From: Limnohabitans sp. Rim47
Lineage (GTDB): Bacteria > Pseudomonadota > Gammaproteobacteria > Burkholderiales > Burkholderiaceae_C
Direction of reading: 5' to 3'
DNA length: 64,000 nucleotides
NCBI RefSeq assembly: GCF_001517545.1
Contig: NZ_FBYA01000007.1
Coordinates: 1 to 64,000, forward strand
Below the pieces are notes generated by a model, which was given only the letters and a program-made list of their open reading frames with translations, was not told where the DNA came from and ran no database searches. Shown here piece after piece: positions 24,396 to 33,684 of the stretch (the first letter of the stretch is position 1; each line of letters starts with the position of its first letter). The translations under genes were made by a program, and so were the position numbers.

Positions 24396-24839
24396 TCAGG
24401 GGACTGTCATCTGAATCGGCTGTCCCGTCTCCAGCAAGTTCATTACTTGTTGCATCACTTGCCCACCGGATGCCGAGTAGGGGTCAAAGTCCGGGTCCTG
24501 CATTTGGACCTTAGGATCGTCCACCGACAGACGGACCAGCGCCATGGACCATTGTCCAAATCGGCGCTCTGTGATTTCTTCGTAATGCAGCACCTCCACG
24601 TCCCGGTGCCGCTTGTCTGCGCAAATGCGCCGGTACAAGGCGTTCACGCGGCTGCGTTCGCCCTCTAGAACCTGAAAAAATAAACCCTGGCCTTGGCACA
24701 GCACGCCCGAGATGCCTTGGGTCGGGTTGTGTTGGTGCGCCTGCAGCAAGATGCTGCTGGTCATGGTGGTGGTTTGCGGACCGACCGCATGGCTGACGTA
24801 CAGCAAACGCACCTGGATGCTGTGGGGGGGCTGTCTCAT
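24396..24839 (-). CDS. BLUF-domain blue-light photoreceptor
   Basis: This 147-residue single-domain BLUF protein has the flavin-switch residues in place: Tyr14 (RLLYVS), Asn38 (HQHNPTQGISGVL), Gln56 (FFQVLEG), and Trp97-Met99 (FGQWSM). RRICADKRH is the conserved helix region. BLUF proteins sense blue light through FAD. AppA of Rhodobacter uses such a domain to control PpsR, but this one has no SCHIC or other output domain, resembling PixD-type short BLUFs. It lies 58 bases behind crtB at the end of the minus-strand run. Confidence 0.92.
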   Translation of the reverse strand: MRQPPHSIQVRLLYVSHAVGPQTTTMTSSILLQAHQHNPTQGISGVLCQGQGLFFQVLEGERSRVNALYRRICADKRHRDVEVLHYEEITERRFGQWSMALVRLSVDDPKVQMQDPDFDPYSASGGQVMQQVMNLLETGQPIQMTVP

Positions 24840-24897
24840 GAGGTGGTCCCGTTTCGGTGGCGGTTGATGGCCTTGGCTTTGAGCGCAGGTCTGGCAC

Positions 24898-26067
24898 TCA
24901 AGGCGTTTGTTGTGGAGGGTTTAGACCCAGGCGAGCGGCTTCACGGCGCTCAAGCAGATCGAACATCCAGGCCACGCGTTGGGGCATGGCGCGGTTGGGG
25001 AAATAGGCTTTGTGACCACTTACCGGTGTGGCATCTCGGCAGCTTTGCACCATACCGACGATGGCGGCCAGCGGCTCAGGGGTGTGCTCACTTACCCTGA
25101 TCCAGTGCACCTGGGTCCAGGCGCTGGCCAGCAGCATGAGCTTGCGCGTGGTGCTGACCACTGTGCGCTTGTTGACCGAGTCCAGGCCTTCACGGCGCAG
25201 CTGGTGGCCGATCTCGGCGTAGATCACGCTGGCCGCACAAATGGCAGCGCGGCAGTCGGGCGGCAGCGCAGCGATGCCCGAATGCGCTTGCTTGTAGAGG
25301 CGGTCGGCTTCGTCGAGCAAGCGCGTCACCACTTGGGCGATGGCGGGCGAGAAGGTGGGCTGGGCCAGCCAAGCATCGGGCTGGACACCAGCCTCGATCA
25401 ACCAGCGACGCGGCAGGTACAAACGGCCAATCCGGGCGTCATGCCCTACATCGCGAGCGATGTTGGTCAGCTGCATGGCCACGCCCAGTTCGCAGGCGCG
25501 CGCCAGGGTGTCCATGCTTTGCGGCCCCATGATCCAGCTCATCATTGCACCCACACTGCCCGCCACTCGGGCGCCATAGGCATGCAGGTCTTCGATGCTG
25601 TTGTATGTCCGCCCGGCCGCGTCCCAGGCAAAGCCTTCAATCAGCGCGTCCAGCAAATGGCGGGGCAACTTATATTGCTGCACCAAGAGGCTCAGGGCGT
25701 GGTCTTCGACGTGGTCGTGTGGGGTGCCTGCGTAGATGGCGTCCAGGCGCGATTGCAACACCTGCAAAGGTGTGTCGCTGGGTGAAGCTTCATCCACCAG
25801 GTCATCGGCCACGCGGCAAAATGCATACAACGCAATGGCGGCGGTGCGCACACGCGGTGGCAGTAAGCGGCTGGCCGCAAAAAAGGTTTTGGAGCCCCCT
25901 TGCATCATGGCTACACAAGCCTGTAAGTCGAGCGAGTCGAAGTCGAGTTCTTTCAAGGCCACAGGCACTGTGGGTTCTGTGTCTTGGTTCGCAAAGGCTG
26001 TGGGCGTGGTCACTGCGCGCAGGTGATGCGTGTCTGCCGCGCTGGGCATACGTTCAGGCTGGGACAT
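24898..26067 (-). CDS. crtB: Phytoene synthase
   Basis: This 389-residue enzyme condenses two GGPP to phytoene. The two Asp-rich motifs are ADDLVDE near residue 98 and NIARDVGHDARIGRLYLP near residue 215. The N-terminus carries about 40 extra residues before the domain. It overlaps crtI by 14 bases. Length and motifs are normal for the family. Confidence 0.95.
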   Translation of the reverse strand: MSQPERMPSAADTHHLRAVTTPTAFANQDTEPTVPVALKELDFDSLDLQACVAMMQGGSKTFFAASRLLPPRVRTAAIALYAFCRVADDLVDEASPSDTPLQVLQSRLDAIYAGTPHDHVEDHALSLLVQQYKLPRHLLDALIEGFAWDAAGRTYNSIEDLHAYGARVAGSVGAMMSWIMGPQSMDTLARACELGVAMQLTNIARDVGHDARIGRLYLPRRWLIEAGVQPDAWLAQPTFSPAIAQVVTRLLDEADRLYKQAHSGIAALPPDCRAAICAASVIYAEIGHQLRREGLDSVNKRTVVSTTRKLMLLASAWTQVHWIRVSEHTPEPLAAIVGMVQSCRDATPVSGHKAYFPNRAMPQRVAWMFDLLERREAARLGLNPPQQTP

Positions 26068-27649
26068 GGGGCACCACCGATTCCAAAGCCTTGGCCGACA
26101 TCAGTACACCGGGCACACCCGCGCCCGGGTGCGTGCTGGCGCCCACCACATACAAACCCGGCACATCTTCGCTGCGGTTGTGCGGGCGAAACCACGCGCT
26201 TTGCAGCAGCAGCGGCTCAAGGCCAAAGCCTGCGCCTTTGTAGGACCACAAGTTGTCTTGAAAGTCCTGCGGCGTGCTGACCTTGCTGGTCACGACACAT
26301 GCGCGCAAGCCGGGCAGCACGCTGGCTTCGAGGCTCTCGGCAATGGCCGCGCGGTAACTCTCGGCAAAGGCGGGCCAGTCGGTGCCGCTGTCCAGGTGCG
26401 GGACGGGCGAGAGCACATAAAAGGTGTCGCAGCCCTCTGGCGCCAGCGAGGGGTCGGTTGCGGTGGGGCGGTGCAGATACAGGCTGAAGTCATCAGCCAG
26501 TTTGTGTTTTTTGAAAATGTCATGCAGCAGGCCTTGGTAGCGCGGGCCCAGCACCATCATGTGGTGCGGTATGTCTTGGTACTGACGCGAGGTGCCGAAG
26601 TACCAGACAAACAAGCCCATCGAGTATTTCCCTCGCGCAATCTTGCGGTCGGTCCAGACACGGCGGTGCTCGGTGGCCACCAGATTTTTGTAAGTCCAGG
26701 CGGTATCGCCGTTGCTCACCACGATGTCGGCGGGCACGAACTCACCGCTTTGCAATTCGACACCACAGGCATGGCCGTTTTCGATGCGAATTTGCGTCAC
26801 GGGTGCGTTGTAGCGCAAGGGGACACCGCGCTCTTCCAACAAGCCGACCAAGCCTTTCACAATGGCTCCTGTGCCGCCCATGGCAGAGTGCACACCCCAG
26901 GTTCGTTCCAGCGAATTAATGAGGGCGTAGGCGCAGGTCACGGCAAACGGATTGCCGCCGATCAGCAGCGGGTGAAAGCTCATCACGGTGCGCAGCTTGT
27001 CGTTGCGGATGTGTTTAGCCACCAGGCTGTAAAGGCTGCGCCAAGCGCCCATGCGCAAAAAGTCGGGGATGGCGGCCGCCAGGTCGCTCACCTTGTCAAA
27101 AGCCATGTCGCCCATGCCTTCAAAGCCCAATGTCTTGCAGCGTTCGGCTTCTTGCAAAAAGCGTTCGTAGCCGGGCAGGTCAGCCGGTTCAAAGCGGGCC
27201 ACTTCGGCACGCATGTGCTCGGCGTCCCCGTTGTAGTCGAACCAAGTACCGTCTGAAAACCGAACGCGGTAAAACGGGTCCATGGCCACCAACCGCACGT
27301 CGCCCGCAAAGCTTTTGCCGCACAGTGCCCACAGCTCTTCGAGCAAAAAAGGGGCGGTGATGATGGTGGGCCCGGCATCGAAAGTGAAACCGTCCTGGTG
27401 GTGCACATAAGCGCGGCCACCGGGGGCATCGAGTTTTTCAAAAACCTTGACGTCGTAGCCCTTGACGCTCAGCCGAATCGCTGCAGCCAGCCCACCAAAG
27501 CCGCTACCGATCACCACGGCCACGGGGCGTTGGCGGGTGCGGCTGATGGCTTCGGTCACGGGGCGCTGGGGCGCGGCTGGGGTGTCAAAGCCATCGGCGC
27601 GCAAAGCTGGGGTGAGCTGAGGGCTGAGCGATTGGGTCAGGGTGTTCAT
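26054..27649 (-). CDS. crtI: Phytoene desaturase
   Basis: This 531-residue FAD enzyme desaturates phytoene to neurosporene or lycopene. The dinucleotide motif is VVIGSGFGGLAAAIRLSVKGYDV at about 44-66 and the C-terminal signature GLYVVGASTHPGAGVPGVLMSAKA. The ATG at 27649 is chosen; a longer frame to 27730 would run into puhE. About 40 residues precede the flavin motif, more than usual. Confidence 0.95.
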   Translation of the reverse strand: MNTLTQSLSPQLTPALRADGFDTPAAPQRPVTEAISRTRQRPVAVVIGSGFGGLAAAIRLSVKGYDVKVFEKLDAPGGRAYVHHQDGFTFDAGPTIITAPFLLEELWALCGKSFAGDVRLVAMDPFYRVRFSDGTWFDYNGDAEHMRAEVARFEPADLPGYERFLQEAERCKTLGFEGMGDMAFDKVSDLAAAIPDFLRMGAWRSLYSLVAKHIRNDKLRTVMSFHPLLIGGNPFAVTCAYALINSLERTWGVHSAMGGTGAIVKGLVGLLEERGVPLRYNAPVTQIRIENGHACGVELQSGEFVPADIVVSNGDTAWTYKNLVATEHRRVWTDRKIARGKYSMGLFVWYFGTSRQYQDIPHHMMVLGPRYQGLLHDIFKKHKLADDFSLYLHRPTATDPSLAPEGCDTFYVLSPVPHLDSGTDWPAFAESYRAAIAESLEASVLPGLRACVVTSKVSTPQDFQDNLWSYKGAGFGLEPLLLQSAWFRPHNRSEDVPGLYVVGASTHPGAGVPGVLMSAKALESVVPHVPA

Positions 27650-27657
27650 GGGGGCCT

Positions 27658-28440
27658 TCAGGGGGGTGTGGTCAAAGCCGGTTTGGTGGTCTGGCCCATG
27701 GCCCAACCCCACAGCCGCTCCAGTGGCCAAGGAAAAATCATGATGATGTGTTCAACAATGGCCAGCCCCAGCAGCGTGGCCAGCATGACCCAGCCCGTGG
27801 TGATGGCCACCGCCCCTTTCTGGGCCAGCCACACAAGCCAGAACCAGGTGCCCATGGCGATGCCCATTGAGAGCACGAACCACAGCGTCATGTCGCGGGT
27901 GCGGAAATAACTGGCGAGGTATTTCAGGTGGGTGGGCAAATATTGCGCACCGTTTTGTGGCACGCCAAAAAACAAATTGAGTTTCGCTGAAAGGCGCATG
28001 CACCACAGCAGCGCAAAGGTGCAAATGGCCACATGGCTGGGCTGTCCTTCTTGCATCCACCAGAGCGCGGCAAAGTTGGCCAGCAAGGCCAGCTCGTGGT
28101 ACAGCATGACCTGTACCGACTGCACAAAACGCGACCAACCGGTGGCCCCTGCATCCAGAGGTGTTTTGCGCGGTCCGGTGATCCAACCAGTCAAAAAGGC
28201 CAACTCGTGCCAACCCCACATCACGATCACGCTGCCAAAAGCGAGGTAGGCGTTGAACACGCTGACCTCTTGCATGCTGTGGGCGACGCCGCCAAAACTC
28301 AAAGCCAAGAGCACCGTCCAGCCGGCCAGGCTGAAACGGAAGCTGTGCGCGGGCAGCCGGTCGAGCCACAGGATCACCCCCGTGCCGAGCCACCAGCACA
28401 GGGCCGTGAAAACGCAGGCCCAGACGACTTCATTCACCAT
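27658..28440 (-). CDS. puhE: Photosynthetic complex assembly protein PuhE (DUF3623)
   Basis: This 260-residue membrane protein with about seven hydrophobic helices matches PuhE: HSMQEVSVFNAYLAFGSVIVMWGWHELAFLTG in part and RLSAKLNLFFGVPQNGAQYLP. PuhE affects reaction-centre and LH1 assembly in Rhodobacter. The ATG overlaps the acsF stop by 7 bases. Confidence 0.92.
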   Translation of the reverse strand: MVNEVVWACVFTALCWWLGTGVILWLDRLPAHSFRFSLAGWTVLLALSFGGVAHSMQEVSVFNAYLAFGSVIVMWGWHELAFLTGWITGPRKTPLDAGATGWSRFVQSVQVMLYHELALLANFAALWWMQEGQPSHVAICTFALLWCMRLSAKLNLFFGVPQNGAQYLPTHLKYLASYFRTRDMTLWFVLSMGIAMGTWFWLVWLAQKGAVAITTGWVMLATLLGLAIVEHIIMIFPWPLERLWGWAMGQTTKPALTTPP

Positions 28441-29516
28441 GCCGGTTCCATGCGCACTTGGGGCGACAGGTCTTGTTGAATGACGGGCATGAAGTACAGG
28501 CGGGCAAAAGTGGCCGCGGCTTTGACGGCGCACACGCCTTGCTGTAGCTTCCCCACCAGGCCGCCTCGGGCCTTGGCTTTTTCCATGGATTTCGACAAGG
28601 CAAACAGCCGCTCCAGGCCCCGACGAAAGTCGGGGTGGTCGGTGTCGAGCGCCACCGGGAAGACCTGCTGCGTGATGGCGGTGGTGATGCGAAACACCTG
28701 GTAGTCGTACTCGCTCGAATCGAGGCCCATGGCTTCGTGCAACATGGGGCGAGTGTGGTCACGCACGAACATGGTGGCGTACACGGCCAGCAGGAAAAAC
28801 CGGATCCACAACTTGTTGCCGCCACTGAGCAGCTTGGGGTTGGCGCGCATGATCAGGGCAAACGATTCACCGTGGCGGAACTCGTCGTTGCACCACAGCT
28901 CGAACCAGCGAAAGATGGGGTGAAAGCGTTTTTCAGGGTGCTTTTCGAGCTGGCGAAATATGGTGATGTAGCGGGCGTAGCCGATTTTTTCGGACAGGTA
29001 GGTCGCGTAGTAAATGTATTTTGGCTTGAAGAACGTGTATTTTTTGGTGCGCTTGAGGTTACCCAGGTCGATGCCCAGATTGAAGTCGCGCAGCGAGAGG
29101 TTGATGAAGCCCGCGTGGCGTGATTCGTCCCGTGCCAGATAGGTCATCAGCTGCTTGATGTCGGGGTTGCTGACGTTCTTGCGGATCTCGTTGTAGAGTA
29201 CGCAGCCAGAAAACTCGGAGGTGAGCGAGCTGACCAGAAAGTCCATGAATTCCTGGCGCATCTCGGGCGAGAGGCTGGCCATGCCTGCAGCCACTTCACC
29301 CGCAAAGGCTTCGTCCCGTTGGAAATGGTCGTGATTGTTGTCGCCCTCGTACTCGGCCATCATCTTGTCCCACTCGGCGCGCACCGGCTCGATGTTGATG
29401 CGGTCCATGGCGGCGAAGTCGGTGGTGTAAAAACGCGGGCTGATCATGTCGCTGTGCACCGCTTTTTTGTTGGCGTCATCAGCGGTTTCGATGGTGTGGA
29501 CAGCGGTGGCGTTCAT
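28434..29516 (-). CDS. acsF: Mg-protoporphyrin IX monomethyl ester oxidative cyclase, aerobic
   Basis: This 360-residue diiron enzyme forms the isocyclic ring E with O2. Candidate metal-ligand segments are EFSGCVLYNEIRKN, ARDESRHAGF and CNDEFRHGESFA. The ATG at 29516 has CCGGAGAACC ahead of it. No anaerobic cyclase gene (bchE) is in the window, so ring closure depends on O2. Confidence 0.96.
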   Translation of the reverse strand: MNATAVHTIETADDANKKAVHSDMISPRFYTTDFAAMDRINIEPVRAEWDKMMAEYEGDNNHDHFQRDEAFAGEVAAGMASLSPEMRQEFMDFLVSSLTSEFSGCVLYNEIRKNVSNPDIKQLMTYLARDESRHAGFINLSLRDFNLGIDLGNLKRTKKYTFFKPKYIYYATYLSEKIGYARYITIFRQLEKHPEKRFHPIFRWFELWCNDEFRHGESFALIMRANPKLLSGGNKLWIRFFLLAVYATMFVRDHTRPMLHEAMGLDSSEYDYQVFRITTAITQQVFPVALDTDHPDFRRGLERLFALSKSMEKAKARGGLVGKLQQGVCAVKAAATFARLYFMPVIQQDLSPQVRMEPAW

Positions 29517-29546
29517 GGTGGTTCTCCGGTGCGGGTTCAATCAATG

Positions 29547-30047
29547 TCAAGGGGTGGATGTCCATGGGGCTTTGTCGGTGCCCGCCAGCCTGAGGCCTGC
29601 AAACACAGCCGCGTTGCTGGGGCCAAACGACTCCAGGTCAATGCGCTGTCCGGTGCTCGGGTCCTGCAAAGTCAGGCGGCCGTCGGTGCGGCCGATCAGC
29701 ACAAAGGGGGCATCGCTGCCGATTTTTTCGCGGTGGCGTTCGCGAGCAAGCGCCCGCAAGGTGCTGCGCAAAAAGCCCTGCTCTCCCGTGAAACGGGCCA
29801 CGGGTTGACCACTTGCGCTGTCCAGCACAGCGATGTCGCCGCCGGGCAGATCGCGAAACTGCAGATCGCGCTGCCACTGCACAGCGGCGTCGGGCGTGCG
29901 CGTGTCCAGCCCCGACCAACGGGCCAGACTCACGGCCACCAGCATGGCCAGCAGCATGACGCCAATCCAGGCCATGGGCCGGTTGAGCCCTGAGGTCTGA
30001 GGGGTTGGGCGGTTTTGCTGCCACTGGTGTTGGGGCAGGGTGCTCAT
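29547..30047 (-). CDS. puhC: Photosynthetic complex assembly protein PuhC
   Basis: This 166-residue protein has one N-terminal membrane helix (WIGVMLLAMLVAVSLARW, about 27-44) and a periplasmic beta-rich domain with LQFRDLPGGDIAVLDSASG and ARFTGEQGFLRSTLRALARER. PuhC is needed for normal LH1-reaction-centre levels in Rhodobacter. The ATG overlaps the puhB stop by 4 bases. Confidence 0.92.
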   Translation of the reverse strand: MSTLPQHQWQQNRPTPQTSGLNRPMAWIGVMLLAMLVAVSLARWSGLDTRTPDAAVQWQRDLQFRDLPGGDIAVLDSASGQPVARFTGEQGFLRSTLRALARERHREKIGSDAPFVLIGRTDGRLTLQDPSTGQRIDLESFGPSNAAVFAGLRLAGTDKAPWTSTP

Positions 30048-30697
30048 GCCAGCATCCCGTTGGGTGGCGCGGCTTGGCTTTTCACAGGAGCATCGCCCAG
30101 TTGCAGGCTTTGTTTCGCACGTTCTGCGCGCCACAGGGCCAGCAATTGCTCGCCCACTTGCTGGCTGTCGTGCACGCAGCGCATGGTGGGTTGCGGCTGG
30201 GTGATGTACCAGGCGCGCTGGTGTGGCCACAGGTGAGCCCAGCCGATGCGGTCTTCAGGGTTCAGGGCTAGCGCGATGTCGCCCATGCCTTTGGCCTGGG
30301 GCTTCAGAGATGCACCCGCGATGCGTTTGAAGGGCAGGTTGAAGGTCAGCGTCAGCACAATGCCGATGCGCATGACCACGCGCTTGTTGGTGAGCGTGTA
30401 AAGCGTGCTGCGCGCCGACATCCAGGCGGTGCCCAAGAGCAGGGCCAGGGCCAGGGTGTAGAGGCTGCCTGCGACCACCCAGGGTTTCCAGTCGACTTGC
30501 CCTTCGGGAGCCGTCAGGTTGATGGCCTGCACTGCCAGCATCAGCGCAAAGTACAGCGCGACCTTGCGCACATGAAAGGCGTGCACCGCCAGGCTGCGCC
30601 AATCGGGCGCGCCCTGCCAGACCACGCGCTCGCCCGGGGGCAAGGCACTGGGCAAGCCGGGGGCGGCTTCCCATTCGTGTTCGTGGGTGGCTTTCAC
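30044..30697 (-). CDS. puhB: Photosynthetic complex assembly protein PuhB (PH domain)
   Basis: This 217-residue protein starts at a GTG overlapping the puhA stop (GTGA). It has two membrane helices (about 41-55 and 71-91) and a bacterial PH domain from about residue 90 (STLYTLTNKRVVMRIGIVLTLTFNLPF). PuhB is a reaction-centre assembly factor. The longer open frame upstream of the GTG lies inside puhA and is not used. Confidence 0.92.
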   Translation of the reverse strand: MKATHEHEWEAAPGLPSALPPGERVVWQGAPDWRSLAVHAFHVRKVALYFALMLAVQAINLTAPEGQVDWKPWVVAGSLYTLALALLLGTAWMSARSTLYTLTNKRVVMRIGIVLTLTFNLPFKRIAGASLKPQAKGMGDIALALNPEDRIGWAHLWPHQRAWYITQPQPTMRCVHDSQQVGEQLLALWRAERAKQSLQLGDAPVKSQAAPPNGMLA

Positions 30698-31458
30698 AGG
30701 ATGGGCTCCTGACGCTCGGGGGTGGCGTACAAGGTGCCCGCGCCGTAGTAGGCGGTGATTTTTTCTTCTTCGAGCAAGGTGATTTTCTCGCGTGATTTCG
30801 TCTGCGGCACGTTCACAAACTGGTGGCCAAGAATTGCCTGCACATGCGTGCCGTCTTTTTTGATGCGTGCAAAGGTCATGGGCAACAAGACACGTTTGTC
30901 TGAGCCTGCCAGCTGCACTTCGGCGTAGCGGAAAAGCATTTCCATGCGGTCCACCCAGAGCTCCACCACAGTCCCTGCGACGACCTTGTCCGCGCCCCAA
31001 ACCGGCAAGCCACGGGGATCCACATCTTGTTTGGCGACCGAATGATCAGTCGCCACACGCAGAGGCACAATTTTGGGCTGACCATGCGGGTCCATGTCGG
31101 GGACATCGGCGCGCATGGCCCACGCGCCCGGGCCTACTCCCGCCAGCAGGGGGTCACCCAGCGGCTCCAGCGGTGCGCCGTTCCAGCCGTGCATGGGCTG
31201 TGCGTTGTATTCGCCGTCGGGGCGGGCCAAATCGGGCGACAGGTAGGTATGACCGTCTTGCGTTTTGAAGGCCTTGGGCGCGGGCACAGGTGGCCAGCCT
31301 TCGATTTTGGGGCCGTTGTCGCGGCCCGAATCCATGGGGTAGCCCTCACGGTGATTCTCACGCAAGAGGTAATAAATCAGCCCCGCAAAGAATGCCCAAA
31401 ACATGTACAAAACAATTTGGGCCACATCGACGTACTGTGTGATTGCGCCTGTTTCCAT
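30694..31458 (-). CDS. puhA: Photosynthetic reaction centre H subunit
   Basis: This 254-residue subunit has a short periplasmic N-terminus, one helix (IVLYMFWAFFAGLIYYLLREN) and a cytoplasmic PRC-barrel domain. Signature pieces are REGYPMDSGR, DLARPDGEYNAQP and VGPGAWAMRAD. AAGGAGACAGCC precedes the ATG. Confidence 0.97.
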   Translation of the reverse strand: METGAITQYVDVAQIVLYMFWAFFAGLIYYLLRENHREGYPMDSGRDNGPKIEGWPPVPAPKAFKTQDGHTYLSPDLARPDGEYNAQPMHGWNGAPLEPLGDPLLAGVGPGAWAMRADVPDMDPHGQPKIVPLRVATDHSVAKQDVDPRGLPVWGADKVVAGTVVELWVDRMEMLFRYAEVQLAGSDKRVLLPMTFARIKKDGTHVQAILGHQFVNVPQTKSREKITLLEEEKITAYYGAGTLYATPERQEPIL

Positions 31459-31485
31459 GGCTGTCTCCTTCAAAAAATCGGTGCA

Positions 31486-32946
31486 TCAGCCCGGCAGTTG
31501 TGCGAGGCCAAAAGGGGGGACGGGTTGACCGGGGTTTTGGGCTTGAGCGCGGGCAGCTAAACGGCTGGCGCGCAACATGGGGCCCAGTGCCACCAGCACG
31601 ACAAACAACAAATACATTTCAAGGTGGTAGACGAAGCTGTAGGCGGTGATGGGGGTGACCAGCACCTCTCCCAACGCGCCCGACATGGCCAGCACCGACA
31701 CGCCGTCACGCAGCGCGCCACCCAACGCCATCGCCGCACCTGCACTGGTGGCTTGCACTGCGCCCCAGGTGCCCATCACCAAGCCGGCCAAGTGACCGAG
31801 CGGGCTGCCGTCTTGCGCCATGCCCATCGCGGTGACCAGCATGCCCACTGAAAACAGACCGGCACTGAAGCCGATCAGGGCAACTCCGATGCGGAACATC
31901 CAAGCCGCCTCCAGCGGACCCGAGAAAATCACCATGGCAAATGCGGGCAAACCCAGCACAATGCCCAGGCTGGCCAGGCGGCAGGCATGCAAACCACCGA
32001 CAAGCCAGCGCGCCGACAAGAGAAAAGCCAACAAGGACCCGCCTGCGCTGAGCGCCGTCAAGGCGCTGGTCTTGCCCACATCGAGCTTCAAAATCTCGGC
32101 CGCATAGGGCTCGAGAACGATGTCTTGCATGTTGAAGGCAAAGGTGCCCAAGGCCAGGGTCCACAGGAAGCGACGCATCTGGGGCTGGGCCATCAGGTCA
32201 CGCCAGCTGCTGGCAAAGCCACCGGTTTCGCGCTGGCCGCGCTTGGCACTTCGGGCCTCTTGTTTCCACAGCGAGGCCAGGTTCATCAGCGCCACCATTA
32301 CCGCGCAGCCTTGCACCAGCTGGACGAGTTTTTGCGGGCTGAAATCATTCAACACCCAGCCGAACACCGTGCTGCTGGCGATCATGCCCACCAACAGCAT
32401 GCTGTAAAGCAAGGCCACCACGCGGGGACGTTTGTCGTCGCTGGCCAGATCGTGGGCCAGCGCCATACCAGCGGTTTGCGTGACCTGGATGCCCGCACCC
32501 ACCAGCACAAAGGCCAGGCAGGCACCGATCTGGCCGATCCAGGCGTTGGCATGACCCGCCTCTGACAAGAGGAGCACGGCAAAGGGCATGATGGACAGGC
32601 CGCCAAACAGCAGCAAGGTGCCGGTCCAAAGGTAAGGAATGCGGCGCAGACCCAGCGCCGAGGGGTGGGTGTCGCTGCGGTAGCCGATCAGCGTGCGCAA
32701 GGGGGCAAACACCATGGGAATGGCGACGGCCAAAGCGACCCACCAAGTGGGCATCTGCAACTCCACGATCATGACCCGGTTGAGCGTGCCTACCAACAGC
32801 GCTGTGACCATGCCGATCACCACCTGGAACAGCGACAGGCGCAGCAGGCGCCCCATCGGCAGCTCGGGCGAGGCCGCGTCGGCAAACGGCATGAAGCGTG
32901 TGCCGTAAGCGGTGAGCCAGCGGGGGACCGGGATACGCAGTTTCAT
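31486..32946 (-). CDS. lhaA: LhaA-type BCH/PUC major facilitator protein
   Basis: This 486-residue protein with about 12 helices belongs to the same family as PucC: FMPFADAASPELPMGRLLRLSLFQVVIG, VGTLNRVMIVEL, GYRSDTHPSALGLRRIPYLW. A member between bchM and puhA is LhaA in other purple bacteria, needed for LH1 assembly. The ATG at 32946 overlaps the bchM stop; upstream frame belongs to bchM. Confidence 0.92.
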   Translation of the reverse strand: MKLRIPVPRWLTAYGTRFMPFADAASPELPMGRLLRLSLFQVVIGMVTALLVGTLNRVMIVELQMPTWWVALAVAIPMVFAPLRTLIGYRSDTHPSALGLRRIPYLWTGTLLLFGGLSIMPFAVLLLSEAGHANAWIGQIGACLAFVLVGAGIQVTQTAGMALAHDLASDDKRPRVVALLYSMLLVGMIASSTVFGWVLNDFSPQKLVQLVQGCAVMVALMNLASLWKQEARSAKRGQRETGGFASSWRDLMAQPQMRRFLWTLALGTFAFNMQDIVLEPYAAEILKLDVGKTSALTALSAGGSLLAFLLSARWLVGGLHACRLASLGIVLGLPAFAMVIFSGPLEAAWMFRIGVALIGFSAGLFSVGMLVTAMGMAQDGSPLGHLAGLVMGTWGAVQATSAGAAMALGGALRDGVSVLAMSGALGEVLVTPITAYSFVYHLEMYLLFVVLVALGPMLRASRLAARAQAQNPGQPVPPFGLAQLPG

Positions 32947-33650
32947 GAGCGGGTCCACTCCCAGGCTTGTGAGGTGTAAAAGCCGCTGGCCACGCGTTGC
33001 ATGCGAGCGCCTTGCCAGCCTTGCAAATCGGGCTGGGTTTGCATACGGTGCAGCAAATCGGCGTGCGCGACAGGCGACAACGACGGCGAGCGGTCGCTGC
33101 GCGGAAACAAACGTCCCACGCTGTGCATCAAGGCCAGCAGTGGTGTGCGTGGCGCAAAGGTGAAGGCCATGGAGCCACGGGTGCGCTGCGCCAGTCCGGC
33201 CAGCGCGTGCGCAATCTGGTCGCTGTCGTAGTGAATGAGCGAGTCCATGCAGACCACATGGTCGAAGTGACCGAGATCCTGGCTGAGCATGTCGCCCGAC
33301 AAAAACTGTACCGAGCCGGGCAGGCTGGGGTGCTCTGCCGCCATGCGTTCGCCAGCGAGCTTGACCAGGGCGGGCGAGAGGTCGATGGCCACCACCTCGG
33401 CCCCACGCAGGGCCGCTTGCATAGCCAGCGCACCCGTGCCACAACCGGCATCGAGCACGCGCAGGCCGCGCAGGTCTTGTGGCAACCACGACAGCAGGGT
33501 CTCGCGCATGGCGTCGCGCCCGGCGCGCACGGTGGCGCGGATGCGGCCCACCGGCTCGTTCGAGGTCAGGCGCGCCCAGGCATCTGCCGCGGTGCGGTCA
33601 AAGTAGTGCTCGATCTGGCTGCGGCGTTGTTCGTAGGCGGTGGTGTTCAT
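32943..33650 (-). CDS. bchM: Mg-protoporphyrin IX O-methyltransferase
   Basis: This 235-residue SAM methyltransferase esterifies the ring C propionate. The SAM motif is LRVLDAGCGTGALAMQAA near residue 65 and later VVCMDSLIHYDSDQI. The N-terminal RRSQIEHYFDRTAADAWARL is the family start. It lies 34 bases after bchL. Confidence 0.95.
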   Translation of the reverse strand: MNTTAYEQRRSQIEHYFDRTAADAWARLTSNEPVGRIRATVRAGRDAMRETLLSWLPQDLRGLRVLDAGCGTGALAMQAALRGAEVVAIDLSPALVKLAGERMAAEHPSLPGSVQFLSGDMLSQDLGHFDHVVCMDSLIHYDSDQIAHALAGLAQRTRGSMAFTFAPRTPLLALMHSVGRLFPRSDRSPSLSPVAHADLLHRMQTQPDLQGWQGARMQRVASGFYTSQAWEWTRS

Positions 33651-33684
33651 CGGGTGACTTTCTTGGCTTGTTTTTGAGCGGGCT

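Noticed and set aside
30698..31000. Upstream extension of puhB
   Set aside because: It is a shadow frame within puhA; the GTG overlapping the puhA stop gives the normal protein length.
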